A DNA stretch of 64,000 nucleotides from an uncultured Lachnospiraceae bacterium (GTDB taxonomy: Bacteria; Bacillota; Clostridia; Lachnospirales; Lachnospiraceae): assembly GCA_948470335.1 (NCBI GenBank), contig CAOKOL010000012.1, positions 16,656-80,655 on the forward strand, read 5' to 3'. The position numbers and the translations under genes are program-made. This document shows, piece by piece, positions 17,245-26,761 of the stretch. The notes under the pieces were generated by a model, which was not told the DNA's origin, made no database searches, and saw only the letters and a list, made by a program, of their open reading frames with translations. Positions within the stretch are counted from its first letter, which is position 1. Each line of letters begins with the position of its first letter.

Positions 17245-18435
17245 ATGAATACAAAAGAAGAACAGAATCAGTCTTCTGATTTCTTTCGGCAATTAAAATA
17301 CAGGGAGGACCCCAGGCATCCGCTGACGGAAGAAGAACGGCTTTCCGGCGCGGTAAATCCGCTGCTTTTTTGGTACGGCGAGAATGCCAGGGATCTTCCC
17401 TGGCGGCGGCAGCCGGCTCCCTACCGGGTCTGGGTGTCGGAGATTATGCTGCAGCAGACCAGGGTGGAGGCTGTGAAGCCTTACTTTGCCCGCTTTATGG
17501 AGACCTGTCCCGATATTTCTTCTCTGGCCCGGATTGAGGAAGAACAACTGATGAAGCTGTGGGAAGGACTGGGATATTACAGCAGGGCCAGAAATCTGAA
17601 AAAAGCGGCACAGGAGGCGGTATCGCTGTATGAGGGCCGTCTGCCGGCAGATTTTGAAAAGCTGAAAAAGCTGCCGGGAATCGGGCCGTACACGGCGGGG
17701 GCCATCGCCTCGATTGCCTATCAGATTGCCGTGCCGGCGGTAGACGGAAATGTGATGCGGGTGATTATGCGCCTGATGGCGGACAGGCAGGATATCGCCC
17801 GGCCGGATGTGAAAAAGCAGGTGGAACAAAAGCTGAAAGGGATTATCCCCAAAGACCGCCCCGGAGATTTTAACCAGGCGCTGATGGAGCTGGGCGCTCT
17901 GGTCTGCGTGCCGAACGGCAGCCCCAAATGCGGAGAATGTCCCTGGGAGGGCCTGTGTCTGGCAAATCAGAAGGGCCTGACCGGGGAAATTCCTTTCAAA
18001 TCCCCCAAAAAAGCCCGGAGAATCGAGGAAAGAACCGTATTTCTGATTCAGTCGGAGGGGAAGACCGCCGTGCGCAAGCGGGGGAAGAAAGGGCTTCTGG
18101 CCGGGCTGTATGAATTTCCGTCGCTGGAGGGAAAGCTTGAGGAAGGTCAGGTCAGGGAAAGGCTGGAAAGCAGCTTGGGAGTAAACAGGGCCGGGAGAAA
18201 TGACGGGAATGATGGAAATGATGGAAAACAGATCCTTGAGCCGCTGCCGGAGGCGAAGCATATCTTTACCCATGTGGAATGGCATATGACCGGCTGGCGG
18301 TTAAGCGTCCCGGTTTCCGACTGGGACCGGCTGGAGCCTTTGTTTGGTCCGTTGATCCCTGCGGACCGGCGGCAGATGGAGACAGTTTATGCCATCCCCT
18401 CTGCCTTTAAAAAGTATTATGAGCTGATTCACTGA
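17245..18435 (+). CDS. mutY: A/G-specific adenine glycosylase MutY
   Basis: Base-excision enzyme of 396 aa that removes adenine mispaired with 8-oxoguanine. The N-terminal HhH-GPD domain has SEIMLQQTRVEAV, the helix-hairpin-helix KLPGIGPYTAGAIASIAY and the catalytic Asp in VPAVDGNVMRV. A [4Fe-4S] motif follows (VCVPNGSPKCGECPWEGLC, Cys spacing 7-2-5). The C-terminal NUDIX-like domain reads 8-oxoG and carries a short Asn-Asp-Gly repeat insertion (NDGNDGNDG). AGGGAGG precedes the ATG. Its last 7 bases overlap the end of the convergent topB gene. Confidence 0.95.
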   Translation: MNTKEEQNQSSDFFRQLKYREDPRHPLTEEERLSGAVNPLLFWYGENARDLPWRRQPAPYRVWVSEIMLQQTRVEAVKPYFARFMETCPDISSLARIEEEQLMKLWEGLGYYSRARNLKKAAQEAVSLYEGRLPADFEKLKKLPGIGPYTAGAIASIAYQIAVPAVDGNVMRVIMRLMADRQDIARPDVKKQVEQKLKGIIPKDRPGDFNQALMELGALVCVPNGSPKCGECPWEGLCLANQKGLTGEIPFKSPKKARRIEERTVFLIQSEGKTAVRKRGKKGLLAGLYEFPSLEGKLEEGQVRERLESSLGVNRAGRNDGNDGNDGKQILEPLPEAKHIFTHVEWHMTGWRLSVPVSDWDRLEPLFGPLIPADRRQMETVYAIPSAFKKYYELIH

Positions 18436-20627
18436 TCGATCCGAATCTGTGACAGCAGATCCCCCAGTGAACTTCCCACCTGTTCTTCTTTCTGCTGTTT
18501 TTTCATATAATTTGCTACGTCTTTTTTGGAAACACCGGCTCCTTCCCGCTGCCGCCGTTCCTTAAAGGCGTTCAGCCGTTCTTTATGGCCGCAGGCGCAG
18601 ACGAAGGTCTGCGTCTCTCCTTTTCCGGTCATTTTCATTTTTTTATGGCAGACAGGGCAGCGGGCATTGGTGGTGCGGGAGATTGTTTCCCGATAGCCGC
18701 ATTCCCGGTCCTGGCAGACCAGCAGTTCGCTGTTTTTTCCTTTGACGGCCAGCAGCCGCAGGCCGCATCGCGGGCATTTTTTATTGGTCATGTTGTCGTG
18801 GGTAAATTTGCCCTCGGAGCCTTTGATTTCTTCTACCAGTTCTTTTGCGTATGTTCTGATATCCCGCATAAAATCGCTGCGTTTCAGCTTTCCCTGAGAG
18901 ATGTTTGTAAGCCGGGTTTCCCAGTCGGCGGTCAGCTCAGGCTTTTTTAAGTCCTGGGGGACCAGGGAGAGAAGCTGGCGGCCTTTTCCGGTCAGGCGGA
19001 TCTGGCTTCCGTTCTTTTCCAGTAAAAAACCGGAAAATAATTTTTCGATAATGTCCGCCCTTGTGGCCACCGTGCCCAGGCCGCCGGTTTCCGTCAGCGT
19101 CTTGCGCATCTGCCGGTCGGCGGATTCCATATATTTCACCGGATTTTCCATGGCGGACAGCAGAGTGGCTTCGGTAAAATAAGCGGGAGGCTTGGTTTTT
19201 CCTTCGGTGCGCTTTAACGAGAGGTTTGTCAGAACCTGGCCCGGAGAAATAGGCGGAAGGGTCTGCTGCTGTTCTTCCTCCGGCTCGTCACAGGCGTCAA
19301 AACTTTCGCCGTTTGTCTGGTAGACCGCTTTCCATCCCGGTTCTTTGACCACCCGTCCCTGCGCCGTGAACGTCTCTCCTCCGATCTCGGCCCGGATCGT
19401 GGTCTGTTCCCACATATGGGGCGGATACATGGCGGCCAGGAAGCGGCGTACCACCAGGTCATAAATTTTCCGCTCGTTGGAGCTTAAATCCGACAAAGGC
19501 ACATACTGTTCCGTGGGAATAATGGCGTGATGGTCGGATACTTTCGCGTCGTTGACATAGGGCGCGTTTTTGGAAAAAATCTGCCGGGACAGACGGGCGG
19601 CCATTTTCTGGTAAGGTCCGACGGCGCAGGCCCGCAGCCGTTCCGGCAGTGTGTCTACGATATCCTGGCTGAGATACCGGGAATCGGTGCGGGGGTAGGT
19701 GAGAATTTTATAATTTTCATACAGCCGCTGCATAATATTCAGCGTTTCTTTCGCCGAAAACTGATAGCGCTGGTTGGCCTCCCTTTGCAGCTCTGTCAGG
19801 TCGTAGAGCTGGGGTGCGGGCGTCTGTTTTGGCTTCCGGTCCACGGAGCGGACGGTGCAGCTTTTTCCTTCCAGCGCTTTTTTCAGGCCGTCGATCCGTT
19901 CCGCGTCAAAGGACTGGCTGCTCCGGGACTTTCCGTCCCGCCAGGTAAGAATCAGCCTGGGGGCGGAGGAAACCGCCTGGAGGCCATAATAAGATTTGGG
20001 GCGGAACTGCCTGATCTCATCCTCCCGCCGGGCAATGATGGCCAGCGTGGGCGTCTGAACCCGGCCGCAGGATAACTGGGCGTTGTGGCGGCAGGTCAGG
20101 GCTCTGGTGGCGTTGATTCCCACCAGCCAGTCCGCTTCGGCGCGGGAGAGGGCGGCCCGGTACAGATTGTCATAAGAATGGCCGTCCTTTAAACCGGAAA
20201 AGCCGTTTTTAATGGACTGATCGGTGAGAGAGGAAATCCACAGCCGCCGGATGGGTTTCTGATTGCCGGCCTGGTCGAGAATCAGCCGGGCTACCAGTTC
20301 TCCTTCCCGGCCCGCATCGGTGGCGATGATAATGGTGTCGATATCCTTTCGGTGGATCAGTTTTCTGACGGTCTGGAACTGTTTTCCGGTCTGGCTGATT
20401 ACCTGGGTTTTCAGCTTTTCCGGCATCAGCGGCAGATCTTCCAGTTTCCAGCTTTTATATTTTTCATCATAGGCTTCCGGGTCTGCCAGTGTGACCAGGT
20501 GGCCCAGTCCCCAGGTGACTACGTACCGGCTTCCCTCCAGGGCGCCCTGGGATTTCTGGGTACATCCGAGCACCCTGGCCATATCTCTGGCGGCGGAAGG
20601 TTTTTCGGCGATTACTAACTGTTTCAT
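18429..20627 (-). CDS. topB: DNA topoisomerase III
   Basis: Type IA topoisomerase of 732 aa. N-terminal TOPRIM domain (LVIAEKPSAARDMARVLG; acidic DAGREGE), active-site region ILTYPRTDSRYLSQD containing the catalytic Tyr, and a C terminus with two four-Cys zinc ribbons (CPRCG...CQDRECGY and CPVCHK...CACGH). It decatenates DNA during replication and recombination. In Firmicutes, topB copies are both chromosomal and carried by conjugative elements; no other conjugation genes are near, so this is probably the housekeeping one. The reading frame runs into mutY on the other strand, leaving no room for a terminator between them. Confidence 0.95.
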   Translation of the reverse strand: MKQLVIAEKPSAARDMARVLGCTQKSQGALEGSRYVVTWGLGHLVTLADPEAYDEKYKSWKLEDLPLMPEKLKTQVISQTGKQFQTVRKLIHRKDIDTIIIATDAGREGELVARLILDQAGNQKPIRRLWISSLTDQSIKNGFSGLKDGHSYDNLYRAALSRAEADWLVGINATRALTCRHNAQLSCGRVQTPTLAIIARREDEIRQFRPKSYYGLQAVSSAPRLILTWRDGKSRSSQSFDAERIDGLKKALEGKSCTVRSVDRKPKQTPAPQLYDLTELQREANQRYQFSAKETLNIMQRLYENYKILTYPRTDSRYLSQDIVDTLPERLRACAVGPYQKMAARLSRQIFSKNAPYVNDAKVSDHHAIIPTEQYVPLSDLSSNERKIYDLVVRRFLAAMYPPHMWEQTTIRAEIGGETFTAQGRVVKEPGWKAVYQTNGESFDACDEPEEEQQQTLPPISPGQVLTNLSLKRTEGKTKPPAYFTEATLLSAMENPVKYMESADRQMRKTLTETGGLGTVATRADIIEKLFSGFLLEKNGSQIRLTGKGRQLLSLVPQDLKKPELTADWETRLTNISQGKLKRSDFMRDIRTYAKELVEEIKGSEGKFTHDNMTNKKCPRCGLRLLAVKGKNSELLVCQDRECGYRETISRTTNARCPVCHKKMKMTGKGETQTFVCACGHKERLNAFKERRQREGAGVSKKDVANYMKKQQKEEQVGSSLGDLLSQIRIDQ

Positions 20628-20729
20628 AGGCGGCTTGCTTTTCTCCTTTTTAATAGTTCGGAAGCTGTTTTCTCACATCATAACACAGAGTTCGGATATG
20701 AGGGGCTTCGCTGTTGAAAAATGCTTTGA

Positions 20730-23198
20730 TTACGGTTTTGTCTGCGGGTAAGCCACATCAGTGTTTGACGGCCCGGCTTCTCCATATAAGCTGATCTCAT
20801 AAATGCTCCAGTGGGCTTCGGTGCCCTCACAGCCGGGGCCCAGGACAAATTTCAGATACCGGCAGTCCGTCTGCCCGAAATAGTAATTTTCTCCGTCTTC
20901 TGTCACGGTATCCAGCCGCGTCCAGTTTTCTCCGTCGGGAGAATTCCATATTTCCAGATCCGCAGGGCGGTCCCAGGGGCTGTCGCCCAGAGAAAGGGTG
21001 ATATGGGATAAAGGGCAGCTTCGGCGTAAGGAAAGCCGGTATTCCATGCCCGGCCGCTGGGGTTCGTTCGAACTCCAGTGGGTCAGCTCCGTGCCGTCCA
21101 CTGCCAGAATCACCTGATCGGGGTTCAGATCGGAAGAAACCCCTTCGATAACGGTGGGAATCTCTGTCTGTTCCCAGTCTGTCCGCTGATAAATGCAGAC
21201 CTCCAGCCGGGCACTGCCCCGGTCAGGGCAGGTGACGCGGATAAAGCGGAGATTTATTTTGTCAAAATGAAAGTCCCATCCCGATATTGTGTCGGCGGCG
21301 GTCCACCGGGTTCCGTCCTCGGACACCTCCACCCGTAAGGATTCCGGGGAAACCGGGCCGTCCTCAGCGGGATAAACCATAATCAGGTCGGTGGGCACCG
21401 TTTGGGCCAGATGTCCGGTCCAGGTGACGGAACCACCGAAAGGTACGGCAGAGCCGCGGGAAATGCCGGATGCTCCGGCGATCTCGCAGCTCCAGTCGAT
21501 ATTGCCCGCGGTATAAGTTCCTTTTGCCTGTTCCTGAATCAGAAAGCTCTGAACCGTCTGATTATAAATTCTCCGGTACGCGGTGCTTAATGCCACGCCG
21601 TCCACAGAGATGGTATGAACAGGCTGATACATATGCTCCAGCTTAAAATAAGAGGTATCCGGGTTGGCCACATGGCGGTCTACCAGGTAATCGGCACGGG
21701 CGGCATTGTCAGTGACCAGAATCCGGTTTTGGCATGTCTCATCCAGCAGATACCGGCAGGACTGGGTGCCGTCGTTCATCCATACGGAGAACTGTTCTTC
21801 CGGTTCCGTGCCGCACAGATAGACCAGCTGATCTTTCTGGGAGACGGCCCAGTAATCTTTTTCAAAGTTGTCTTCGATATGCCCTCTGGCCGGGAGGTTG
21901 AAATAGGCATATTCATAAGGATGATTTGACAGAATCCAGATGCCGGTGAGGCAGAGGCAGCAAAACACCGGGACCAGAAGAAACCGGCTGCCGTGAACCT
22001 TCCCGTTTCCGTCAGGAAAAGGCAGACGCATGACAAACCTTAATCCGGCCACGGCGCTTAAAGCGATAAAGGGATAGATAAAATAAAAATGTCTCCATCC
22101 GTTGTACAGGGACGGTTTGAAAAACAGCGCATAGAGAAGGGGAACGGCGGCGCTCAGGAATAAAAACAGCCTGGCGGCGCCCTTTCCTTCCATGGAACAT
22201 CCGGCCGGATCGTCCGCGGCAGTTTTCGACCGTTTCAGACATTTCACAGAACCTGTCAGGAGACAGAGCCGGGACAGGATACCGAGAAAGGCCAGCGCCA
22301 GAATGGTCAGCGGCGTGGTAATGCAGATCCACAGAGGCAGATAGAACCAGGGAAGCCCGTCCGGACGGTAAGTCTGTCCCAGAAAAGGCACCGTGCCCTC
22401 ATAACCGCCGTAACTGGAAAAGGTTTTAACGGTATTGATCATTTCTCCTATGGGATTATGCCAGAGGACCGGCGACAATAGGATATAGAATCCCAGAGAC
22501 AGTGCGCCGGTAACGGCCAGAAGGCCCAACTGCTTTTTCCATGTATGGCAGGCAATGCCTTTCAGAAAAGCCGTGGCAAAACAGCAGACCAGTATGATGG
22601 CGCCCACGATCCGGGCATTGGTACACAGAGCTCCGAAAAAAGAAAGGAGCAGGATGTTTCCGGCATTGGGCTTTTCCAGAAAACAGACGCCGCACCGGCA
22701 GGCAATCAGATACAGGGATAAAGTCAGTGAGTCCTTGATATTATAAAAGGAATCCGCCAGAATCCTGGGAGACAATATAAAAAACAGCAGCCCTGCCAAA
22801 GCCAGCCAGTCATCCTCCGTCAGATACCGGCACAGCCGGTAAAAGCAGACGGCGGCGCAGAAAAACAGCAGGAATACATAGAGATGCCGCATCAGATAAA
22901 CGTCGTGCAGGCTCATGGTAAAACCGGTCAGGCTTTCCGCCAGTACCAGAGGAAGCTGGGCCGCCGTGCCGTAGTAACGGTACTGATAATCGTGAAGATT
23001 CGGCACCATGTTGAAATTCACCGTCTCGGTGATCAGCGAAGAATCCTCCGGCCGGAGATATTTCCATGTTACCAGGCTGCTTTCCCGTTCGATGGGCTCG
23101 TCCCAGGAAATGCCGTAGTCATTGTAAGCCTTAAAGCCGAAAATCAGAAATAATATAAACAGGAAAAGAGCGGCCATGGGTGCCGGATGATGTCTCAT
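20730..23198 (-). CDS. Membrane glycosyltransferase-like protein with discoidin domains (paralog 3)
   Basis: Protein of 822 aa, third member of the family with 10083-12515 and 12604-15339 but on the opposite strand. Shared blocks are YNDYGISWDEPIERESSLVT, SFYNIKDSLTLS, SLYNGWRHFYFIYPF, NHPYEYAYFN and FEKDYWAVSQ. About ten membrane segments are followed by two external beta-sandwich modules, the last (about 690-805) of discoidin type (THWSSNEPQRPGMEYRLSL, CRYLKFVLG). A ribosome binding site AAGGAC lies upstream. It is downstream of the MATE exporter gene and probably co-transcribed with it and topB. Confidence 0.75.
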   Translation of the reverse strand: MRHHPAPMAALFLFILFLIFGFKAYNDYGISWDEPIERESSLVTWKYLRPEDSSLITETVNFNMVPNLHDYQYRYYGTAAQLPLVLAESLTGFTMSLHDVYLMRHLYVFLLFFCAAVCFYRLCRYLTEDDWLALAGLLFFILSPRILADSFYNIKDSLTLSLYLIACRCGVCFLEKPNAGNILLLSFFGALCTNARIVGAIILVCCFATAFLKGIACHTWKKQLGLLAVTGALSLGFYILLSPVLWHNPIGEMINTVKTFSSYGGYEGTVPFLGQTYRPDGLPWFYLPLWICITTPLTILALAFLGILSRLCLLTGSVKCLKRSKTAADDPAGCSMEGKGAARLFLFLSAAVPLLYALFFKPSLYNGWRHFYFIYPFIALSAVAGLRFVMRLPFPDGNGKVHGSRFLLVPVFCCLCLTGIWILSNHPYEYAYFNLPARGHIEDNFEKDYWAVSQKDQLVYLCGTEPEEQFSVWMNDGTQSCRYLLDETCQNRILVTDNAARADYLVDRHVANPDTSYFKLEHMYQPVHTISVDGVALSTAYRRIYNQTVQSFLIQEQAKGTYTAGNIDWSCEIAGASGISRGSAVPFGGSVTWTGHLAQTVPTDLIMVYPAEDGPVSPESLRVEVSEDGTRWTAADTISGWDFHFDKINLRFIRVTCPDRGSARLEVCIYQRTDWEQTEIPTVIEGVSSDLNPDQVILAVDGTELTHWSSNEPQRPGMEYRLSLRRSCPLSHITLSLGDSPWDRPADLEIWNSPDGENWTRLDTVTEDGENYYFGQTDCRYLKFVLGPGCEGTEAHWSIYEISLYGEAGPSNTDVAYPQTKP

Positions 23199-23282
23199 TG
23201 ATTCTTTCTGTCCTTTCTGTAACGATCTGTAATGCCCGGCCGCCGGTCTTTCCGACCGGGTTTCATGGCCCGGCGCCGCCTG

Positions 23283-24644
23283 TCATCTGCCGTCTATCCG
23301 TCTGCGCCATTTCCCTTTGTTGTAATAAAAGATATACATAGCGGTGGTCAGTATCCAACTGGTGGGATAAGTCAGAATAATGGCCCGCAGACCTTTGTGG
23401 AAGGGCAGGACGGCGGTGATCCACAGAACCCGGAACACGCAGATGCCCACAAAGGTAATGATCAGCGGCTTTACCGTCTCGCCGGTCCCGCGGATGGCGC
23501 CGGAGAGGATCTCGATGCAGATGTATGTAATATAGGAAGGCACCATAAAGCGCATCATAAACACCCCGATCTCGATCACCTGGCTGTCATCTACGAAAAA
23601 GCAGTACAGAGGCCGGCTGAACGCGATCAGAAAAAAGCTGCAAAACAGTGTGATTCCGAGAGACATGCCAAGGCATATCCGAATGCTTTTTTTCACCCGG
23701 TCATATTTTCCCGCACCGTAATTCTGTCCCACAAAGGTGGTAATGGCGATGCCAAGAGAGTTCTGGATCATCCAGAAAATGCCGTCGATCTTCCCGAAGA
23801 CGGTCCAGGCCGCAATGGTGGCGGTGCCCAGTTCGTTGACATTTGTCTGGAGAAGCACGTTTGCGAAGTTATACATCACGGACTGCAGCCCTACGGGGAT
23901 GCCGACCCAGAGGATGCTTTTCAGTAATTTTCCGGAAAAATGAAGCTGCCGGATATCCATTCTGTATTCCGCAGGGGTTTTAAACAGTGCCGTGATCACC
24001 AGCACGGCGCTGACGGCCTGGGCCAGAGTGGTAGCCAGTGCCGCGCCGAACACGCCCCAGCGAAGCACCGGGACAAACAGAATGTCAAGGGCGATATTTA
24101 ACAGGCAGCAGATAATCAGCAGATACATGGGCATCCGGGAATTGCCCGCCGCCCGGAAAATGCCCGCGCCCATATTGTAAACCAGAACCGGGATCATGCC
24201 GGCAAAATAAACCCGCATATAAACAAGAGACTGACCGATAATTTCCTCCGGCGTCCCCATAACCTGCAGGGCCCAGGGAGCGGCGGCGATGCCGATCAGG
24301 GTAAAAAGGGCGCCGCCGCCGATTGCCACCAGTAAGGCGGTGCTGACGGCCTGTCTTGTGCCGTCCATCTTTCTTGCGCCGTAGTACTGGGAGATGATGA
24401 CGCCGGCCCCGGAGGAAATGCCGATGAAAAATCCGAGCACCAGCCTGATCAGAAGCTCCGCGGAGCCGCCCACCGCCGCCAGCGCCTGGGTGCCCAGATA
24501 TTTCCCCACGATGATAGAGTCCGCCGTATTATAAAGCTGCTGAAAAAAGGTTCCCAGCAAAATGGGGAAAAAGAATAATAAAAGCTGTTTCCAGATTACG
24601 CCCTCGGTGATCTGGTTTGTCTTTAATGTCATTTGGTTTTCCAC
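23283..24644 (-). CDS. MATE-family multidrug/Na+ antiporter
   Basis: Membrane protein of 453 aa with twelve predicted helices in two pseudo-symmetric MatE halves. Typical blocks are LPILLGTFFQQLYNTADSII-like sequence in TM1-2 (GTFFQQLYNTADSIIVGKYL), ISSGAGVIISQYYGARK, FRAAGNSRMP and FGKIDGIFWMIQNSLGIAIT. It belongs to the DinF/NorM-like group that extrudes cationic compounds or lipid-linked precursors with ion coupling. The start is a GTG at 24644 with CGGA seven bases before it; an ATG at 24632 is the alternative. Confidence 0.92.
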   Translation of the reverse strand: MENQMTLKTNQITEGVIWKQLLLFFFPILLGTFFQQLYNTADSIIVGKYLGTQALAAVGGSAELLIRLVLGFFIGISSGAGVIISQYYGARKMDGTRQAVSTALLVAIGGGALFTLIGIAAAPWALQVMGTPEEIIGQSLVYMRVYFAGMIPVLVYNMGAGIFRAAGNSRMPMYLLIICCLLNIALDILFVPVLRWGVFGAALATTLAQAVSAVLVITALFKTPAEYRMDIRQLHFSGKLLKSILWVGIPVGLQSVMYNFANVLLQTNVNELGTATIAAWTVFGKIDGIFWMIQNSLGIAITTFVGQNYGAGKYDRVKKSIRICLGMSLGITLFCSFFLIAFSRPLYCFFVDDSQVIEIGVFMMRFMVPSYITYICIEILSGAIRGTGETVKPLIITFVGICVFRVLWITAVLPFHKGLRAIILTYPTSWILTTAMYIFYYNKGKWRRRIDGR

Positions 24645-24847
24645 AGTCTGTTCCGTCCTTATTCATATGAATGTACCTGCGGAATGCCGGACAAAACCGG
24701 GATGCCGCATCCGCCGGGAATCCGAAAGGCCATGCTCATATTCATATCATATTTTTTCCGGTTTGTACAGACGGATTCTGTTAAAAGGGGAATATTTTGC
24801 CTGCCTGTTGCTTAGAATGAAACAACGGACAATTTATGGGGGAATCT
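24645..24847. promoter_or_regulatory. Divergent intergenic region, MATE gene and dacA
   Basis: About 200 bases separating two divergent genes, expected to hold a promoter for each. No consensus box pair stands out on the plus strand; GTTTGTACAG near 24760 is the best -35-like candidate. Confidence 0.3.
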
Positions 24848-26635
24848 ATGAGAAAATTATTGTCAGTCCTGTGTCTGACTGTGGTTTTGATACAGGGCGT
24901 CCTGATGCCGGCAAATGGACAGGAATCCGATGCGGCGGGGAAAATCTGGTTTGAGGGAGCCGGCGACGTTCAGGACGTCCGGACGGGGGGAAACCAGTCC
25001 GGCCAGGCGGAGGCGGCCAGCCAGGTGAATCTGTCCGGCCAGTCAGGCTCACAGGAACAGACGGAGGCGGAAAGCCGAAAGGAAACCGGAGATCAGAGCG
25101 GCGGGGCGGGTCAGACAGACGGAGCGGGTCAGACGGATTCCGGGGGCCGGGAGGATGGAACGGATCAGGCCGCTGCCGCGGGTCAGACTGACGGGGCGGG
25201 TCAGGCCGGCTCCGGGGGCCAGACAAAAGACGCGACTCAGACTGCGCCTGCCGGACAGGCGGACAAAACGGGTCAGGCCGAATCGCCGGCGCAGGTGGAT
25301 CTGGGGGTGACGGCGGAGTCGGCGGTTTTGATGGAAGCATCCACAGGGACCATTATTTTTGAGAAAAACTGTGACAAACAGCTCCGTCCCGCCAGCATCA
25401 CCAAGATTATGACGCTGATTCTGATTTTTGACGCCCTGGACGCGGGGAAAATCAGTCTGGACGATGAGGTGACTACCAGCGCCTATGCAAAATCCATGGG
25501 CGGCTCTCAGGTATTTCTGGAAGAAGGCGAAAAACAGACGGTGGAGACGCTGATTAAATGCATCGTGGTGGCCAGCGGCAACGACGCCAGCGTAACCATG
25601 GCGGAGCATCTGGCAGGCAGCGAGGCGGAATTTGTCAAGATGATGAATGCCAGAGCCGCTTCCCTGAATATGACCAATACCCATTTTGAGGACTGCTGCG
25701 GTCTGACGGAGTCGGCTACCCATCTGACCTCTGCCAGAGACGTGGCGATTATGAGCCGGGAGCTGATTACGAAATATCCCCAGATCAGCCAGTATTCCAC
25801 GATCTGGATGGAAAATATCACGCATGTAACGAAACAGGGAACCACCGAGTTCGGCCTGGCCAATACCAATAAACTGCTGAAAATGAGCAATTCTTTTACG
25901 GTGACAGGGCTGAAAACCGGTTCCACCTCTCTGGCCAAATACTGTCTGTCGGCTACGGCGGAAAAAGACGGGATTAAGCTGATTGCGGTGGTGATGGCCG
26001 CGCCGGACTATAAGATTCGTTTTTCCCAGGCCCAGACCATGCTGAATTACGGCTATGCCAACTGTGCTCTTTATCAGGACGACGACGCAAAACGGCAGGC
26101 GCTGCCCCCGGTCTGCGTGGTAAACGGTCAGGAGGACAGTGTGGAGGTGGCTTATGAAAAAGAATTTTCCTATCTGAGCACCACCGGGGAAAATCTGGGC
26201 CAGGTAGAGCGAAGCCTGCAGTTGGAGGAACAGTTGGAAGCGCCGGTAAGTATGGGACAGTATGCCGGAAAGTTGGTGTACACGCTGGACGGCAGGGAAA
26301 TCGGTTCCGTGGATATTCTGACGGCCGGAGAAGTTCAGGCGGCGAACTATAAAGATTATCTGGGAAAACTGTTCGATGCCTTTGTGTTAAAAGGAGGCCG
26401 GACAGCGCCGGATAAGGAACAGGGTCGGGATGGAGAGACGGGAGCGGCCGGCCAGAGCGGCGGCGGAAGAAGCGCTGCGGAGACGGAAACCGGAACCGGA
26501 GAGAACCGGACAGAAGCGGCAGAGGAAGGAACGCCGGCGGCCGGAGAGCCTGTCAGCGGGGAACCAGTCAGCGGGGAACCAGTCAGCGGGGAACTTCCGG
26601 CGGCCGGGGAACCGGCCGGAGAGCCGGCTGCATAA
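24848..26635 (+). CDS. D-alanyl-D-alanine carboxypeptidase (PBP5/DacA type)
   Basis: Exported penicillin-binding protein of 595 aa that trims the terminal D-Ala of peptidoglycan stems. It has a Sec signal peptide (RKLLSVLCLTVVLIQGVLMPANG), then a linker of about 120 residues very rich in Gly, Gln, Ala and Asp (repeats like GAGQTDGAGQ). The S11 peptidase domain has SITK (S183, K186), SGN (243-245) and KTG (356-358), followed by a PBP5_C-like beta domain. The C-terminal tail is Glu/Gly/Pro rich with three SGEPV repeats. No terminal amphipathic anchor helix is seen, unlike classical DacA. The long N-terminal linker is unusual. GGGGGA precedes the ATG at 24848. Confidence 0.9.
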   Translation: MRKLLSVLCLTVVLIQGVLMPANGQESDAAGKIWFEGAGDVQDVRTGGNQSGQAEAASQVNLSGQSGSQEQTEAESRKETGDQSGGAGQTDGAGQTDSGGREDGTDQAAAAGQTDGAGQAGSGGQTKDATQTAPAGQADKTGQAESPAQVDLGVTAESAVLMEASTGTIIFEKNCDKQLRPASITKIMTLILIFDALDAGKISLDDEVTTSAYAKSMGGSQVFLEEGEKQTVETLIKCIVVASGNDASVTMAEHLAGSEAEFVKMMNARAASLNMTNTHFEDCCGLTESATHLTSARDVAIMSRELITKYPQISQYSTIWMENITHVTKQGTTEFGLANTNKLLKMSNSFTVTGLKTGSTSLAKYCLSATAEKDGIKLIAVVMAAPDYKIRFSQAQTMLNYGYANCALYQDDDAKRQALPPVCVVNGQEDSVEVAYEKEFSYLSTTGENLGQVERSLQLEEQLEAPVSMGQYAGKLVYTLDGREIGSVDILTAGEVQAANYKDYLGKLFDAFVLKGGRTAPDKEQGRDGETGAAGQSGGGRSAAETETGTGENRTEAAEEGTPAAGEPVSGEPVSGEPVSGELPAAGEPAGEPAA

Positions 26636-26761
26636 ACAGCCTTGAAAAAATGGCCTTCTTCTACTATAATGAATTTCAGTGATACGCCGTGTATATGGAA
26701 TAACAGGGATCACGGCGCGGTACATATGGTGAAAAAGCAATCAGGAAAGAGAAGGAACAGT

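Noticed and set aside
26560..26600. Short tandem DNA repeats at the end of dacA
   Set aside because: They encode an in-frame SGEPV repeat without spacers, so they are a protein repeat and not a CRISPR array. No CRISPR array was seen in the window.
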